From positions 1-64,000 of the forward strand of contig NZ_JADNRL010000008.1 in assembly GCF_015595025.1 (NCBI RefSeq): a stretch of 64,000 nucleotides of DNA, read 5' to 3'. This stretch comes from Halomonas sp. KAO. Lineage in GTDB: Bacteria > Pseudomonadota > Gammaproteobacteria > Pseudomonadales > Halomonadaceae. Shown in pieces: positions 50,460 to 61,001 of this stretch (positions are counted from its first letter, which is position 1; the number at the start of each line of letters is the position of its first letter). The position numbers and the translations under genes were made by a program. The notes under the pieces are model-generated. The model saw only the letters and a list, made by a program, of their open reading frames with translations, made no database searches and had not been told where the DNA came from.

Positions 50460-53339
50460 ATGACCACAGAGCGCATCACGGACTACCACGCCAAGTACTT
50501 CGCCTATGAGCTGACCCGCCAGCGCAGGGGGGGAGACGTTGACCGCCTGGCTGCTTCGTTGTTCGACGCCTCGGTTGATCTCAATCCGCATCAGATCGAT
50601 GCGGCCCTGTTCGCCCTGCAGAACCCGCTGACTAAGGGGGTACTGCTGGCCGACGAGGTGGGGCTTGGCAAGACGATCGAAGCTGCGCTGGTCATCTGCC
50701 AGTACTGGGCAGAGCGTCGGCGTCGGCTGGTGGTGATTGCTCCAGCAGCCCTGCGCAAGCAGTGGGCGAGCGAGCTGGCTGAGAAATTCCACCTGCCCAC
50801 TCAAGTGCTGGATGCCCGCACCTACAAACAGCAGCGTGCTCAGGGAATCTACGATCCGTTGGACCAGGATGTCATCAGCGTGATGTCCTACCACTTCGCG
50901 GCCAAGCTGGAACCCCAGCTGCGCACCATCCCCTGGGACCTGGTGGTGATCGACGAGGCTCACAAACTGCGTAATGCTCACCGTGAGAGCCATCGCACTG
51001 GGCAGGCCATCAAACGCACCTTTGCTGGCAGTCGCAAGCTGCTGCTCACCGCTACACCATTGCAAAACTCGCTGCTCGAACTCTACGGTCTGTCGACGGT
51101 GATTGATGACCAGCTGTTCGGTGATGCCATCAGCTTTCGCCGGCAGTTTATGCGTGGCGGCAACGACATAGAGGGGCTGCGACGCCGGCTAGATGAATTC
51201 GCCAAACGCACCCTCCGCCGCCAGGTGCTGGAGTATGTGCAGTACACCGAGCGCAAGGCGCTGACGATCCCCTTCACCCCCTCCCAGGATGAACAGCGGC
51301 TCTACCATTTGGTCTCGGGCTACCTGGAGCGCGAAGACAGCTATGGCGTGCCCACTCGCCAACGCCACCTGGTGTCACTAGTCATACGCAAGCTGCTGGC
51401 CTCCTCCACCACTGCCATTATCCAGACGTTGGAGACCCTCAAGGAGCGACTCGAGGCACTGCATGACCGGCACCAGGTCGAGCAGGACTGGTTGGAGCGA
51501 CTGCTGGCCGATGAGTCAGTCGATGAGGAGCTGTTGGAAGCAGCTGAAGCCGATGAAGTCGAGGAGGCCGATCCCCGGTATGCGGAACAGGAGATCAATC
51601 CCACCCGTTTGCAGGGTGAAATCGCCGAGATCGAGCAGTACCTGAGCCTTGCTCGGGGTATCCATGAGGATGCCAAGTCCCATGCGCTGGTCACCGCGCT
51701 GGAAACCGGCTTCGCCCGCATGGATGAGATGGGCGCCCCGCGGAAAGCGGTAGTGTTCACCGAGTCGCGGCGAACCCTGGAATACCTCAGTCGGTTCCTG
51801 GAGCGTCACGGCTTTGCCGATCAGGTCGTCACCTTCAGTGGCACCAACAACAGCCCGAGCGTGACGGGTATCTATCAGCGCTGGCTTGCGGAGCATGCTG
51901 GCAGTGACCGGGTGACCGGCAGTCCCGCCATCGACCGACGCACCGCCATCATCGACCACTTCCGAGACAAGGCGCAGATCCTGGTAGCTACCGAGGCCGC
52001 GGCCGAAGGGGTCAACCTGCAGTTCTGTAACCTGGTGGTGAACTATGACCTTCCATGGAACCCCCAGCGTGTGGAGCAGCGTATCGGTCGCTGTCACCGC
52101 TATGGCCAACAGTTTGACGTGGTGGTGGTCAACTTCCTCAATCAGCGCAATGAGGCCGACAAGCGGGTTCTCGAGCTGCTGAGCGAGAAGTTCCAGCTGT
52201 TCGATGGCCTGTTCGGTGCCTCCGATGAAATTCTCGGGCGGCTGGAATCGGGCGTGGATGTGGAAAAGCGCATCGCCGATATTTACGCTACCTGTCGCAC
52301 TCCTGATGCCATCGAAGCGGCCTTTGCCGAGCTGCGTGCGCAGCTGGAGGCCGATATCGATGCTCGCATGCAGGAGACCGAGAGCAAGCTACTCGAGCAT
52401 TTTGATGAGCAGATCCACGATCTGCTGCGCATCCAGCGTGACAAGGCCGAGGCGCAGCTCGACCGCACCGGCAAGTTGTTCTGGAAGTTGACCCGACACT
52501 GCCTGGCCGAGCAGGCCAAGTTCAACGACAGCAGCTTGACCTTTCACTTGGAGGCTTCTCCGGTGCAGAGCGTGCCTGCCGGTGACTACTGGCTGATTCG
52601 TAAGGGGAAGGGCATCAAGCCACCTGAACATGCTCATGTCTATCGGCTGACCCATCCGCTGGGCGAGCATGTTCTCGATAGTGGCCGCCGCCGAGAGACG
52701 CCGGTCGCCACCCTGCGCTTCCAGCTATCCGATCACCCGCTGCGAATCTCGGTACTCGAACAGCTCACTACCCGCTGTGGGTGGCTGGAGCTGAATCTGC
52801 TAGAGCTGGACAGCTTTCAGCACGAGGAGCACCTGGTCTTCACTGCCCTGGCTGACGATGGCACACACCTCGACCAGGAGGCCTGTGAGCGGCTCTTCAA
52901 TGTGACGGCGTTGGTAGTATCGGATAGAGCCCCTGAACCCTCTCAGGAGCTCCCTGCGTTGGCCAAGCGGCAGCTGGAAGCGACCCTCAGCCGTGTGCTT
53001 GAGGAGAATCACAGCTACTTCCAGCGCGAGCGCGACAAGCTGGAGGCCTGGGCCGATGATCAGGTGGCTTCCAGTGAAGCGCAACTGGAGGACACCCGAG
53101 CCAAGATCAAGGATGCCAAGCGCCGATCACGCACCGCCGAGACCCTTGAGGAGCAGAAGGCCGCGCAGGAAGCGCTCAAGACGCTTGAGCGTCAGCAGCG
53201 CCGCGACCGTCAGTCGATCTTCGACGTCCAGGATGAGATCGAGGAGAAGCGCGATGCGCTCATCGATGCCCTGGAGCGGCAGATGCATCGCAAGAGCCAG
53301 ACCCATCTGCTGTTTCGGATCCGCTGGGAGCTGGCATGA
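50460..53339 (+). CDS. SNF2/RapA-type DEAD/DEAH helicase
   Basis: A 959-residue superfamily 2 translocase. Motif I is ADEVGLGKTIEAAL (residues 64-77), motif II VVIDEAHKL (162-170), motif III LLLTATPLQNS, and the C-terminal lobe has VATEAAAEGVNLQF and VEQRIGRCHRYGQ (motifs V and VI). A large acidic helical insertion sits near 330-400 and a long coiled coil near 840-930. It is related to RapA/HepA and to the SNF2 proteins of defence loci such as DISARM DrmD. As first gene of the operon it probably drives DNA scanning or translocation for the methyltransferase/nuclease pair. Confidence 0.85.
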   Translation: MTTERITDYHAKYFAYELTRQRRGGDVDRLAASLFDASVDLNPHQIDAALFALQNPLTKGVLLADEVGLGKTIEAALVICQYWAERRRRLVVIAPAALRKQWASELAEKFHLPTQVLDARTYKQQRAQGIYDPLDQDVISVMSYHFAAKLEPQLRTIPWDLVVIDEAHKLRNAHRESHRTGQAIKRTFAGSRKLLLTATPLQNSLLELYGLSTVIDDQLFGDAISFRRQFMRGGNDIEGLRRRLDEFAKRTLRRQVLEYVQYTERKALTIPFTPSQDEQRLYHLVSGYLEREDSYGVPTRQRHLVSLVIRKLLASSTTAIIQTLETLKERLEALHDRHQVEQDWLERLLADESVDEELLEAAEADEVEEADPRYAEQEINPTRLQGEIAEIEQYLSLARGIHEDAKSHALVTALETGFARMDEMGAPRKAVVFTESRRTLEYLSRFLERHGFADQVVTFSGTNNSPSVTGIYQRWLAEHAGSDRVTGSPAIDRRTAIIDHFRDKAQILVATEAAAEGVNLQFCNLVVNYDLPWNPQRVEQRIGRCHRYGQQFDVVVVNFLNQRNEADKRVLELLSEKFQLFDGLFGASDEILGRLESGVDVEKRIADIYATCRTPDAIEAAFAELRAQLEADIDARMQETESKLLEHFDEQIHDLLRIQRDKAEAQLDRTGKLFWKLTRHCLAEQAKFNDSSLTFHLEASPVQSVPAGDYWLIRKGKGIKPPEHAHVYRLTHPLGEHVLDSGRRRETPVATLRFQLSDHPLRISVLEQLTTRCGWLELNLLELDSFQHEEHLVFTALADDGTHLDQEACERLFNVTALVVSDRAPEPSQELPALAKRQLEATLSRVLEENHSYFQRERDKLEAWADDQVASSEAQLEDTRAKIKDAKRRSRTAETLEEQKAAQEALKTLERQQRRDRQSIFDVQDEIEEKRDALIDALERQMHRKSQTHLLFRIRWELA

Positions 53340-53505
53340 AAGGGCCGGCGGCGCATTGGTGTGGCCGCCCGGCCTAGCCACCGGGTATCATCATCACCAT
53401 ACAAATCACCATCGGCCAGGCCTCCTTGCCTGGTCGCATTGTTTTCTAATTATCTGAATTGGCGGGCCTTTCTCGCCAATTGCATGAGCTGATGGGAACG
53501 GGTCA

Positions 53506-56500
53506 ATGGCTGCTAGCACCGCGGACGATCGCAAGGAACGCTTTATCAAGCTGCTTCACGAGCTCTTCCAGCTCGACAAGCCAGAGCTGGATTTCGGGCT
53601 CTACCGCATCATGCACGCCAAGAGCGACCAGCTCTCCCGGTTTATCCGTGAAGACCTGGCTCATGCCATTGAGGAAGCCTTTGCCGAGCAGGGTGAGCAG
53701 CAGCTGGCAGCAATGCGCCAGGAGATCGAGGAGAAGCGCCGGCAGGCCGAAGAACTGGGAGCCCCGGACCCGGAGAGCGCCCCGGCGGTGAAGCAGGCGC
53801 GGGCCGCCTACGATGTCGCCAAGCGGGAGCAGAGCGCATCGGCAGACATCTACGACCACCTCTACCGTTTCTTCTCCCGTTACTACGACAAGGGCGACTT
53901 CATGAGTCGCCGCCACCACGTTGCCGAGAACGACAGCCGCGCCGCCCCCTATGCGGTACCCTATGATGGGCGCGAGGTCTACCTCCACTGGGCCAACAAG
54001 GACCAGTACTACGTCAAGTCCTCCGAAACACTAGCCAACTTCACCTTCAACCTCAACGAGGCCCTGAAGAAGCTGCAGGGCTCGGCTGCCCAGGGTGGCC
54101 TGGGTTTCGACTCGGTGGATGCAGCGCTCAAGGTTCACTGCCGCGTGGTCGACGCTACCGAAGGCGAGCATAACGATGTGAAGGAGAGTACCGAGCGCTT
54201 CTTCATCATCCACCACGACGAGCCGGCGCGCCTGGAAGGTGCCGACCTGGTGCTGCAGTTCGAGTATCGTCCCGACCCCGACAAGACCGGTCAGAGCGGC
54301 ACCTGGCAAAAGAAGCGCCTCGAGGAAGCGGAAGATGTCATTATGACGGCGCTTCGTACCACCGATGGCGTCGCCGCCTACCGAGATGGGCTGGCTACCC
54401 GGGCGCCGACAGACAAGCAGAAAGAGCGCACCCTGCTGGGAAAGTATCTGCAGCAGTACACCGCCCGCAACACTATGGACTACTTTATCCACAAGGACTT
54501 GGGCGGCTTTCTCTCCCGCGAGCTGGATTTCTATATCAAGAATGAAATCCTGCGACTAGATGATATCGATAATGCCGATGTTCTGATCGTTGAGCAGCAG
54601 CTAAAGAAAATTCAGGTGCTGCGTAAAATTGCCAAGCAAGTTATCGCTTTCTTGGCGCAGCTAGAGAATTTTCAGCGAAATCTTTGGCTTAAGAAGAAAT
54701 TTGTTTTAAGCTCTGATTATTGTGTTTCTTTAGATCATTTAAATGGTTGCGAAGATCTTGTCTCCGATATTGTAAATAATGAGGTGCAAAGGAGGCAATG
54801 GGAAGAGTACTGTTCTGTTGATTTAAATGAGCTGGATGAGATTTTAGATTGTGAAGGCCCCGCAGGAGTCTTGCTGAGTAGTAAGTTAAAGTTCCTGATG
54901 GTAGATACGGGGCTTCTTTCGAAAGAACTCAAAATGGACGTACTGTCTCGTTCTGGTATTTCATTTTCCAGCTTGGATGGCATACTCGTTCAGTCCGATA
55001 ACTTTCAGGCAATAAGGATGGCGGAAAGAACATTCGAGAAATCTTTTCCGATGTGCTATATCGACCCGCCTTACAATACTGGCGATGACGGGTTTGTTTA
55101 CAAGGATAGCTATAAAGATTCAAGCTGGCTCACGATGCTTTATAACAGGATTTCGTCTAGCTTGCACTTGATGACTAAAGATGCTTTTGTCGTTGTTAGC
55201 TTTGATGATGTAGAGATTCAGAATTTTGGTCTCTTGGCAGATGAGATTTTTGGCTCAAGCAACCGCCTTGCTAGGTTGGTTTGGGACAGAAACAGGAAAA
55301 ATGATGCAAAGTATTTTTCGGTTGGCCATGAATATATGGCGGTTTACTGCTTAGATAAGGAAGCTTTGGATAAATCAGGAAAAAAACTCAGAGAGCTTAA
55401 GACGGGGGTGGATGAGGCGAAAGTCGAGTTTGAGAGAATAAAAAAAAGGGTTGGGAATAACTTGGGGGGTATCCATGAAGAATGGAAGTTGTTCGTTTCG
55501 TCGATTAAAGACCCGGAAACAAAAAGTATTTTGTCGAAATATCCCAAGATGTCTTTTAGAGGGCCGTATAGGGATGATGGGAATATAAACTGGCCAGGTG
55601 GTAAGGGGCCAAGATATGAGGTCTTGCACCCTCAAACAAAGCTGCCTGTAAAAATTCCCAAAAGTGGGTGGAGATATTCTAAGTCCGAAACTTTTTGGGA
55701 AAGGTATGATAGAGGAGAAATATCTTTCGGTCGTGATGAGAAGACCGTTCCAGGTGTAGTTTATTATCTTTTTGAGAACTCACGTCAAGTGATGGGAAGT
55801 GTCTTTTGGAGTTATGCGCAAAATACTAATAATGCATTTGAAGCGATCATGGGAGATCGGGTTTTTGACAACCCTAAAGATGTGAAAGATATAGGTAGGC
55901 TGCTTTCGTATTTCGAAAAAAATGGTTGGGTGATAGATTATTTTTCCGGCTCTGGTACCACGGGTGCATCTGTAATAAATAACAAAAGATTAGGAAGGGG
56001 TGAGAAGAAGTACTTCTTGGTGGAGATGGGTGAGTATTCTTTAGATGTGATTAAGCCTAGGCTTGTGAAGTCGGCATACTCACAAGATTGGAAAGGTGGG
56101 GCCCCTTTAGAGGATGGCAAAGGGGAGCTGAATGGCGTGTCTCAATGCTTCAAATACCTCCGCCTTGAAAGTTATGATGACACGCTCAATAACCTCGAGC
56201 TTGACGATAACCCCCAGCGCGATGCGCTGATGGAGCAAAATCCGGAGCTGCGCCGCGACTATACCCTCAAGTACCTGCTCGACGTGGAAACCCGCGGCTC
56301 GGCCAGCCTGCTCAATACCGAGTGGTTCCGTGATCCAGAAAGCTACACGCTTAAAGTGAAGCAGCCCGGCAGCGACGAGACCCGGGAAACGGCTGTCGAC
56401 TTGGTCGAGACCTTCAACTGGCTGATGGGCCTGCATGTCACTCACCTGGACAAGCCGCGTACCTATATCGCCCGCTTCAAGCGCGAGGAAGACCCCGAGC

Positions 56501-56856
56501 TTCCGGAGGATCAGAACACTCGGCTCAAGGCGGTCAGCCTGCGCGAAAACGAAGACGGCGCCTACTGGATCCGCCAGGTCGAAGGGCATGTGCGTCGTAT
56601 TCCGGGCAGCGATGAGGACCTGGCCAAGGTGCTGGTGGTGTGGCGCAAGCTGACCGACGATCCAGAGAAGGACGCCGCGGTGCTGGAGGCGCTTCTGGAA
56701 AAGTACAAGATCGGCACAACCGACAGTGAGTTCGATGCCATCTACATCAACGGCCCACATGGCTTGAACCTGACCGGCAGTGCGCGCAGCCGTGTGCACA
56801 GCCTGGAAGAGACCTTCCATGCCCGCATGTGGGAGGGGTGTGACGATGAGCACTGA
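53506..56856 (+). CDS. Type III-like N6-adenine DNA methyltransferase (Mod), mosaic gene
   Basis: A 1116-residue site-specific methyltransferase. Catalytic motif IV is DPPYNTG (from about residue 520) and AdoMet motif I is [14 protein letters not shown] near 810; the order IV before I with about 290 residues between, where the target-recognition domain should lie, is the beta class as in type III Mod subunits. The first 345 and last 235 residues are helical and conserved and are GC-rich at DNA level. The part from about 54540 to 56150, which carries catalysis and recognition, is strikingly AT-rich. The stop overlaps the next ATG by 11 bp. Confidence 0.88.
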   Translation: MAASTADDRKERFIKLLHELFQLDKPELDFGLYRIMHAKSDQLSRFIREDLAHAIEEAFAEQGEQQLAAMRQEIEEKRRQAEELGAPDPESAPAVKQARAAYDVAKREQSASADIYDHLYRFFSRYYDKGDFMSRRHHVAENDSRAAPYAVPYDGREVYLHWANKDQYYVKSSETLANFTFNLNEALKKLQGSAAQGGLGFDSVDAALKVHCRVVDATEGEHNDVKESTERFFIIHHDEPARLEGADLVLQFEYRPDPDKTGQSGTWQKKRLEEAEDVIMTALRTTDGVAAYRDGLATRAPTDKQKERTLLGKYLQQYTARNTMDYFIHKDLGGFLSRELDFYIKNEILRLDDIDNADVLIVEQQLKKIQVLRKIAKQVIAFLAQLENFQRNLWLKKKFVLSSDYCVSLDHLNGCEDLVSDIVNNEVQRRQWEEYCSVDLNELDEILDCEGPAGVLLSSKLKFLMVDTGLLSKELKMDVLSRSGISFSSLDGILVQSDNFQAIRMAERTFEKSFPMCYIDPPYNTGDDGFVYKDSYKDSSWLTMLYNRISSSLHLMTKDAFVVVSFDDVEIQNFGLLADEIFGSSNRLARLVWDRNRKNDAKYFSVGHEYMAVYCLDKEALDKSGKKLRELKTGVDEAKVEFERIKKRVGNNLGGIHEEWKLFVSSIKDPETKSILSKYPKMSFRGPYRDDGNINWPGGKGPRYEVLHPQTKLPVKIPKSGWRYSKSETFWERYDRGEISFGRDEKTVPGVVYYLFENSRQVMGSVFWSYAQNTNNAFEAIMGDRVFDNPKDVKDIGRLLSYFEKNGWVIDYFSGSGTTGASVINNKRLGRGEKKYFLVEMGEYSLDVIKPRLVKSAYSQDWKGGAPLEDGKGELNGVSQCFKYLRLESYDDTLNNLELDDNPQRDALMEQNPELRRDYTLKYLLDVETRGSASLLNTEWFRDPESYTLKVKQPGSDETRETAVDLVETFNWLMGLHVTHLDKPRTYIARFKREEDPELPEDQNTRLKAVSLRENEDGAYWIRQVEGHVRRIPGSDEDLAKVLVVWRKLTDDPEKDAAVLEALLEKYKIGTTDSEFDAIYINGPHGLNLTGSARSRVHSLEETFHARMWEGCDDEH

Positions 56857-57436
56857 ATCCAGCGCACCTACCTGCTGGATCGTTGCCGGTCCTAACGGTG
56901 CCGGCAAGACGACCTTTGCGCTTCACTATCTGCCCCAGGTGGCGAACTGCTCGCGATTTATTAACGCCGACCTGATCGCCGCCGGGCTGTCGCCCTTGGC
57001 ACCGGAGCGGGAGCTGCTCGCTGCCAGCCGTATCTTCCTGCGAGAAATCGAAGATGCGATCGGGGAAGGCGAGGACTTTGCTTTCGAGACGACGCTCTCG
57101 GGGCGTGGCTATCTGAGCCTGGTGAAGCGGCTGCTTGATACGGGCTGGCGAGTCGAGCTGGTCTACCTGGCACTGCCTTCGGTGGAAATGTCGCGCCTTC
57201 GCGTAGCTGAGCGTGTCTCTCATGGCGGCCACAACATCCCGCTGAAGGACATTCAGCGCCGCTTCCCACGCAGCCTGCACAACCTGCTGACGCTCTATGC
57301 ACCCAGTGTCACGCGGGCTCGCTGCTTCATGAATGCCGGAGGCACGCCGGAGCCAGTCTTTGAGCAGACCGGTCAAGAACGCCATATTCTCAATGACCAC
57401 CATTATAACCGACTCGTCAAGGAGGCTCGGCCATGA
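56846..57436 (+). CDS. Zeta-toxin-like P-loop kinase
   Basis: A 196-residue P-loop protein. Walker A is [17 protein letters not shown] (residues 13-29), followed by [18 protein letters not shown] and [19 protein letters not shown], the NAD and E-TTLSG signatures of zeta toxin-type kinases, and a C-terminal [11 protein letters not shown]. Within a restriction-type operon it may act as a guard toxin or as a nucleotide-dependent helper. It overlaps both neighbours. Confidence 0.8.
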   Translation: MSTESSAPTCWIVAGPNGAGKTTFALHYLPQVANCSRFINADLIAAGLSPLAPERELLAASRIFLREIEDAIGEGEDFAFETTLSGRGYLSLVKRLLDTGWRVELVYLALPSVEMSRLRVAERVSHGGHNIPLKDIQRRFPRSLHNLLTLYAPSVTRARCFMNAGGTPEPVFEQTGQERHILNDHHYNRLVKEARP

Positions 57437-57624
57437 CCCAGCTAGCACCAGACACTCAGGAAATGCTCGATAGCCTCCGTACCGCAGTCGCTGACACCTT
57501 GGAGCGTAAGAGACGGCTCGGTCAGTACGCGGTGATTTGGCAAGACGGCAAGCCTGTGCTGGTCGGTGAGAATGCGCCGCAGCAAACCGCTGAGCAGGAT
57601 GACGATAGTCAGGAGTCGCATTAA
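57433..57624 (+). CDS. Small partner protein of the zeta-like kinase
   Basis: A 63-residue protein: a helical first half ([20 protein letters not shown]) followed by [16 protein letters not shown] and an acidic, Gln-rich tail. Short proteins with the [15 protein letters not shown] motif occur next to zeta-like kinases, so an antitoxin or regulatory role is likely; this is inference from position. It overlaps the kinase by 4 bp and the next ATG by 1 bp. Confidence 0.7.
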   Translation: MTQLAPDTQEMLDSLRTAVADTLERKRRLGQYAVIWQDGKPVLVGENAPQQTAEQDDDSQESH

Positions 57625-60600
57625 TGGCACGGAGGCCACGCCAGACCAGGATCAAGCAGCTCAGCACCAAGAGCGACTTCCTCAAGAAGCTGGTACTCAA
57701 CCAATGGGTGCTGACGCGTTTCGGGATCGACCCGCTGGAGCAGTATCGCGACGGCGGGAGCCGCGTCCGGCCGATTACGCTGCTCAGCAAAACGTTGAAG
57801 GAGAGTGACCCTGGGCTGACCGGTGATCGCCATCACCACTATCTCCATGACTTGCTGGGCAGCTACCAGCCCACCTGGAAGTATGGCGAGGAGGATCTAA
57901 AGCGCTTCGATGCCAATATCGTCGAGCATACCGATGCGCTTAATCAGCAGCGAGAGGTCGAGGTCGATTGGAAGTACTTCCAGTGGCTGACTCTGCTGTT
58001 CGTGGAGATCTACCTCCACGAGTACTTCCGTGATCGCGAAGCGCTCAAGGCCAGCCTTAACCACCAAGTCGAGCGGTTCAACAGCTTCTGGCAGGGGCAG
58101 GGCTACCAGACCGGCATTGGCTCCTATGAGGATGCTGACCTCAACAAGCTGTGTTTGCAGAACGCTACGGGCTCCGGCAAGACGCTGCTGATGCACACCA
58201 ACGTGCGTCAATTTCGCCATTACGCCCGTGAGTACCACCGCCTCGCTGATTATGGCCAGATCATCCTGATTACACCCAACGAACGCCTCAGCGAGCAGCA
58301 TCTGCTGGAGTGTCGCGATTCCAGCCTGGAGGCGGAGCGCCTCAGCCAGGACGGTGGTGACCTCTTCAGCGGGGAGCGGAAATCGCTGAGCCGTGTTGCC
58401 GTGACCGAGATCACCAAGCTCGGTAACGTGCAGGGCAAGAAGACCATGGCGGTCGATAGCTTTGGCGATGGCAACCTGTTGCTGGTCGATGAGGGTCATC
58501 GCGGGCTGGGTTCGGCCAGTGAGGAAAAGGGCTGGCTGTCGCATCGTAACAAGTTAGCCGGGCGCGGCTTCACCTTCGAGTACTCGGCCACTTTCAAGGA
58601 GGCGGTGGTTGCCGCCAAGGATGCCGCGGTGGAGGAGACCTACGCCAAGAGCATCCTGTTCGATTACGGCTACCGTTACTTCTACGAGGATGGCTACGGC
58701 AAGGATTACCGCATCTTCAACCTGCCGGAGAAGGAGACCCAGCAGCGCTACACCTATCTCACGGCGGCACTGCTGGCCTTCTATCAGCAGCAGCGCTACT
58801 ACCAGGAAGAGCACGGCCAGTTGACCCAGTGGAACCTGGCCGCACCGCTGTGGGTGTTCGTCGGGGCCAGCGTGGTTAGAGACGACGGCAGTAAGGAAAC
58901 TGCCAAGAACTATAAGGAGCGTGCCTCCGATATTGCACAGGTGCTGGGCTTTCTGGCTTGGTTCCTGGGGGAAAAAGACGAGGCTCGCCGGGCGCTGAGC
59001 ACTGTTTTTGAAGGTGATGCGTCAACGGCCGGGCTGATCGACAAGCAAGGCAACGAGATCTTCTCGGGCAGCTTCCCTTGGCTCAAGGCCCAAGGGCCGT
59101 CTGTTGATGAGCTTTACCGAGACATTCTCACCTACATTTTCCATGCCCCGGGCGGCGGCACGTTGAACGTCGACCGTATCACCGGCGACTCCGGTGAGCT
59201 GCTGCTGAAGGTAGGCGAGGCCGAGCAGCCCTTCGGGCTGATCAACGTAGGTGATGCGCTGGGCCTGGCCGAACACCTGGAGAGCAGCAAGATTCAATAT
59301 TTGCAGGTCCGAAAGTCGGAGTTGGCCAACCCTATCTTCGCCGAGGTCACTCGCGAAAACTCGCCGGTCAACTTGCTGATCGGCTCAAAGAAGTTTATCG
59401 AGGGGTGGAACTGCTGGCGTGTCTCCAGCATGGGGTTGATGAACACCGGCAAGAAGGAAGGCTCGCAGATCATCCAGCTATTCGGCCGCGGTGTGCGTCT
59501 TAAAGGCCGCGATATGAGCCTAATGCGCTCCAGCCGGCTCGATCCGGTGCTGGCACCCAAGCACCTCTATCTGCTCGAGACCCTCAACGTCTTCGGCGTT
59601 GGCGCCGACTTTATGGCGACTTTCCGGGATTTCCTGGAGGACGAGGGCCTGACGGGTAACGACCAGCCCGAGATCCATACGCTCAAGCTGAACGTGATGG
59701 AGGACGTCGGCAAGTCGCTGAAGATGTTGCGCCCCAAGGTTAGGCAGGACACCAAACAAGCCTATAGCTTCCACCGCGATGGCCCTTTAGTACTCTTCGG
59801 GCATCCTGTGAATGCCGTCAGCAGCGGTTTCCATCATGAGCTGGGTCTGACGCCGGATATCGTGCTGAAGGAGCGCAAGGTCGAGCTCGACCGCTACCCT
59901 CGGGTCGAGAGTCTTCAGGCTTCTGGCGTGAAGGACGTGATGGCCAAGCCCGGCCAGGCCAAGCAGCACGAGCGCTTCTTCGATGACAATCGTCTCCTGT
60001 TCCTGGATATGGCTGCCCTGGAGCGCGACCTGGAGCGCTATCGGCGCTCCAGGGGCTATGCCAATCTGCTGATCGATGCCAGCCGACTCCCGGCGCTGCT
60101 AAAGAGCCAGGTGTGGTATACGTTGCTGGTCCCTGACGATCAGTGGAAGCTGCACGCCGACAACTTCCAGCGCTACCAAAGCATGGCGCTGGAGCTCCTG
60201 TCGCTGCTGATGGATCGAGTCTTCAACTACCACCGCCGCGCCTACCTGGAGCCGCGCCTGGAACTGGTGGCGCTCGAGGATGCCCGTGGCAACCTGCCCG
60301 ATACCAAGGAGTATCAGCTGATCGTCGATGGCAGCGAATCGGCACTGATCGACGACATCAAGCAGATGAAGGAGGCCATCGAGCAGCAGCGTCAGGCCGT
60401 CTATCGCTCATCCAAGGCCAGCGGTGTCAGCGCAATTCAAATTGATGCCCACCTCTACAGTCCGCTGCTGCACCTGGGCAAGGACAGCCGTATCCGTGTT
60501 GAGCCCGTTGCCCTCAACGATAGCGAGTTCCGTTTCGTCGAGGATCTGAAAAGATGGCTGGAGCGAAACCAGCAGGCGCTCGCTGAACGAGGTGAACAGC

Positions 60601-61001
60601 TCTACCTGCTGCGTAACCTGGTGAAGCAGGGGGTCGGCTTCTTCGAGGCCGGTGGGTTCTATCCCGACTTTATCCTCTGGCATGTGCAGGATGACCGCCA
60701 GCGCATCGTCTTCGTTGATCCCCATGGGCTTCGCCATACCGGGCCCAAGGACGAGAAGATCGAGTTCGGGGAGCGCATCAAGGAGGTGGAGCGGCGCCTG
60801 AAGACTGACCACGTAGAGCTGGAAAGTGTCATCCTGGCACCTTCCAGCACCACGCGGGAGTGGATTATCAGCCACTGGGGCATGACCGCGGAAGAGCTAC
60901 GCACCAAGCACGTGCTGTTTATGTCAGATTCCAACTACCTGGACAGCTTGATGCAGGTGGTGGCAGGCCAGCCGGCCGAAGCAGCGACTATGCAACCATG
61001 A
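57624..61001 (+). CDS. Type III Res-like DEAD/DEAH helicase-nuclease
   Basis: A 1125-residue superfamily 2 helicase. Motif I is QNATGSGKTLLMH (179-191), motif II LLVDEGHRGLG (D289-E-G-H), motif VI QLFGRGVRLKGR near 620. The C-terminus has GFYPDFILWHVQDDRQRIVF and VDPHGLRH near residues 1010-1035, a PD-(D/E)xK-like arrangement as in type III Res, where His replaces the usual Lys. It would cleave DNA lacking the modification made by the upstream methyltransferase. It is the last gene of the operon. Confidence 0.85.
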   Translation: MARRPRQTRIKQLSTKSDFLKKLVLNQWVLTRFGIDPLEQYRDGGSRVRPITLLSKTLKESDPGLTGDRHHHYLHDLLGSYQPTWKYGEEDLKRFDANIVEHTDALNQQREVEVDWKYFQWLTLLFVEIYLHEYFRDREALKASLNHQVERFNSFWQGQGYQTGIGSYEDADLNKLCLQNATGSGKTLLMHTNVRQFRHYAREYHRLADYGQIILITPNERLSEQHLLECRDSSLEAERLSQDGGDLFSGERKSLSRVAVTEITKLGNVQGKKTMAVDSFGDGNLLLVDEGHRGLGSASEEKGWLSHRNKLAGRGFTFEYSATFKEAVVAAKDAAVEETYAKSILFDYGYRYFYEDGYGKDYRIFNLPEKETQQRYTYLTAALLAFYQQQRYYQEEHGQLTQWNLAAPLWVFVGASVVRDDGSKETAKNYKERASDIAQVLGFLAWFLGEKDEARRALSTVFEGDASTAGLIDKQGNEIFSGSFPWLKAQGPSVDELYRDILTYIFHAPGGGTLNVDRITGDSGELLLKVGEAEQPFGLINVGDALGLAEHLESSKIQYLQVRKSELANPIFAEVTRENSPVNLLIGSKKFIEGWNCWRVSSMGLMNTGKKEGSQIIQLFGRGVRLKGRDMSLMRSSRLDPVLAPKHLYLLETLNVFGVGADFMATFRDFLEDEGLTGNDQPEIHTLKLNVMEDVGKSLKMLRPKVRQDTKQAYSFHRDGPLVLFGHPVNAVSSGFHHELGLTPDIVLKERKVELDRYPRVESLQASGVKDVMAKPGQAKQHERFFDDNRLLFLDMAALERDLERYRRSRGYANLLIDASRLPALLKSQVWYTLLVPDDQWKLHADNFQRYQSMALELLSLLMDRVFNYHRRAYLEPRLELVALEDARGNLPDTKEYQLIVDGSESALIDDIKQMKEAIEQQRQAVYRSSKASGVSAIQIDAHLYSPLLHLGKDSRIRVEPVALNDSEFRFVEDLKRWLERNQQALAERGEQLYLLRNLVKQGVGFFEAGGFYPDFILWHVQDDRQRIVFVDPHGLRHTGPKDEKIEFGERIKEVERRLKTDHVELESVILAPSSTTREWIISHWGMTAEELRTKHVLFMSDSNYLDSLMQVVAGQPAEAATMQP

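Larger units (their letters stand above)
4322..61001 (+). mobile_element. Integrative and conjugative element, PFGI-1/PAPI-1/ICEclc class (right border uncertain)
   Basis: The order parA, dnaB, parB, DUF2857, STY4528-like, PFL_4669-like, DUF3158, ssb, topB, pilL, PFL_4693, transglycosylase, PFL_4695, traD, PFL_4697, RAQPRD, PFL_4701 to PFL_4711, traG is the hallmark backbone of this ICE class. The left border is placed after tRNA-Thr. The right border is inferred only from the return to the hut cluster after the last defence gene. No TraI-type relaxase, integrase or att repeat was found inside the window, so the element is either truncated or continues beyond 64000. Confidence 0.6.

Noticed and set aside
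50460..61001. DISARM or BREX system
   Set aside because: The SNF2 protein and methyltransferase recall DISARM, but there is no DrmA/DrmB (DUF1998) or PLD nuclease, and no BREX PglZ or BrxC-like ATPase.
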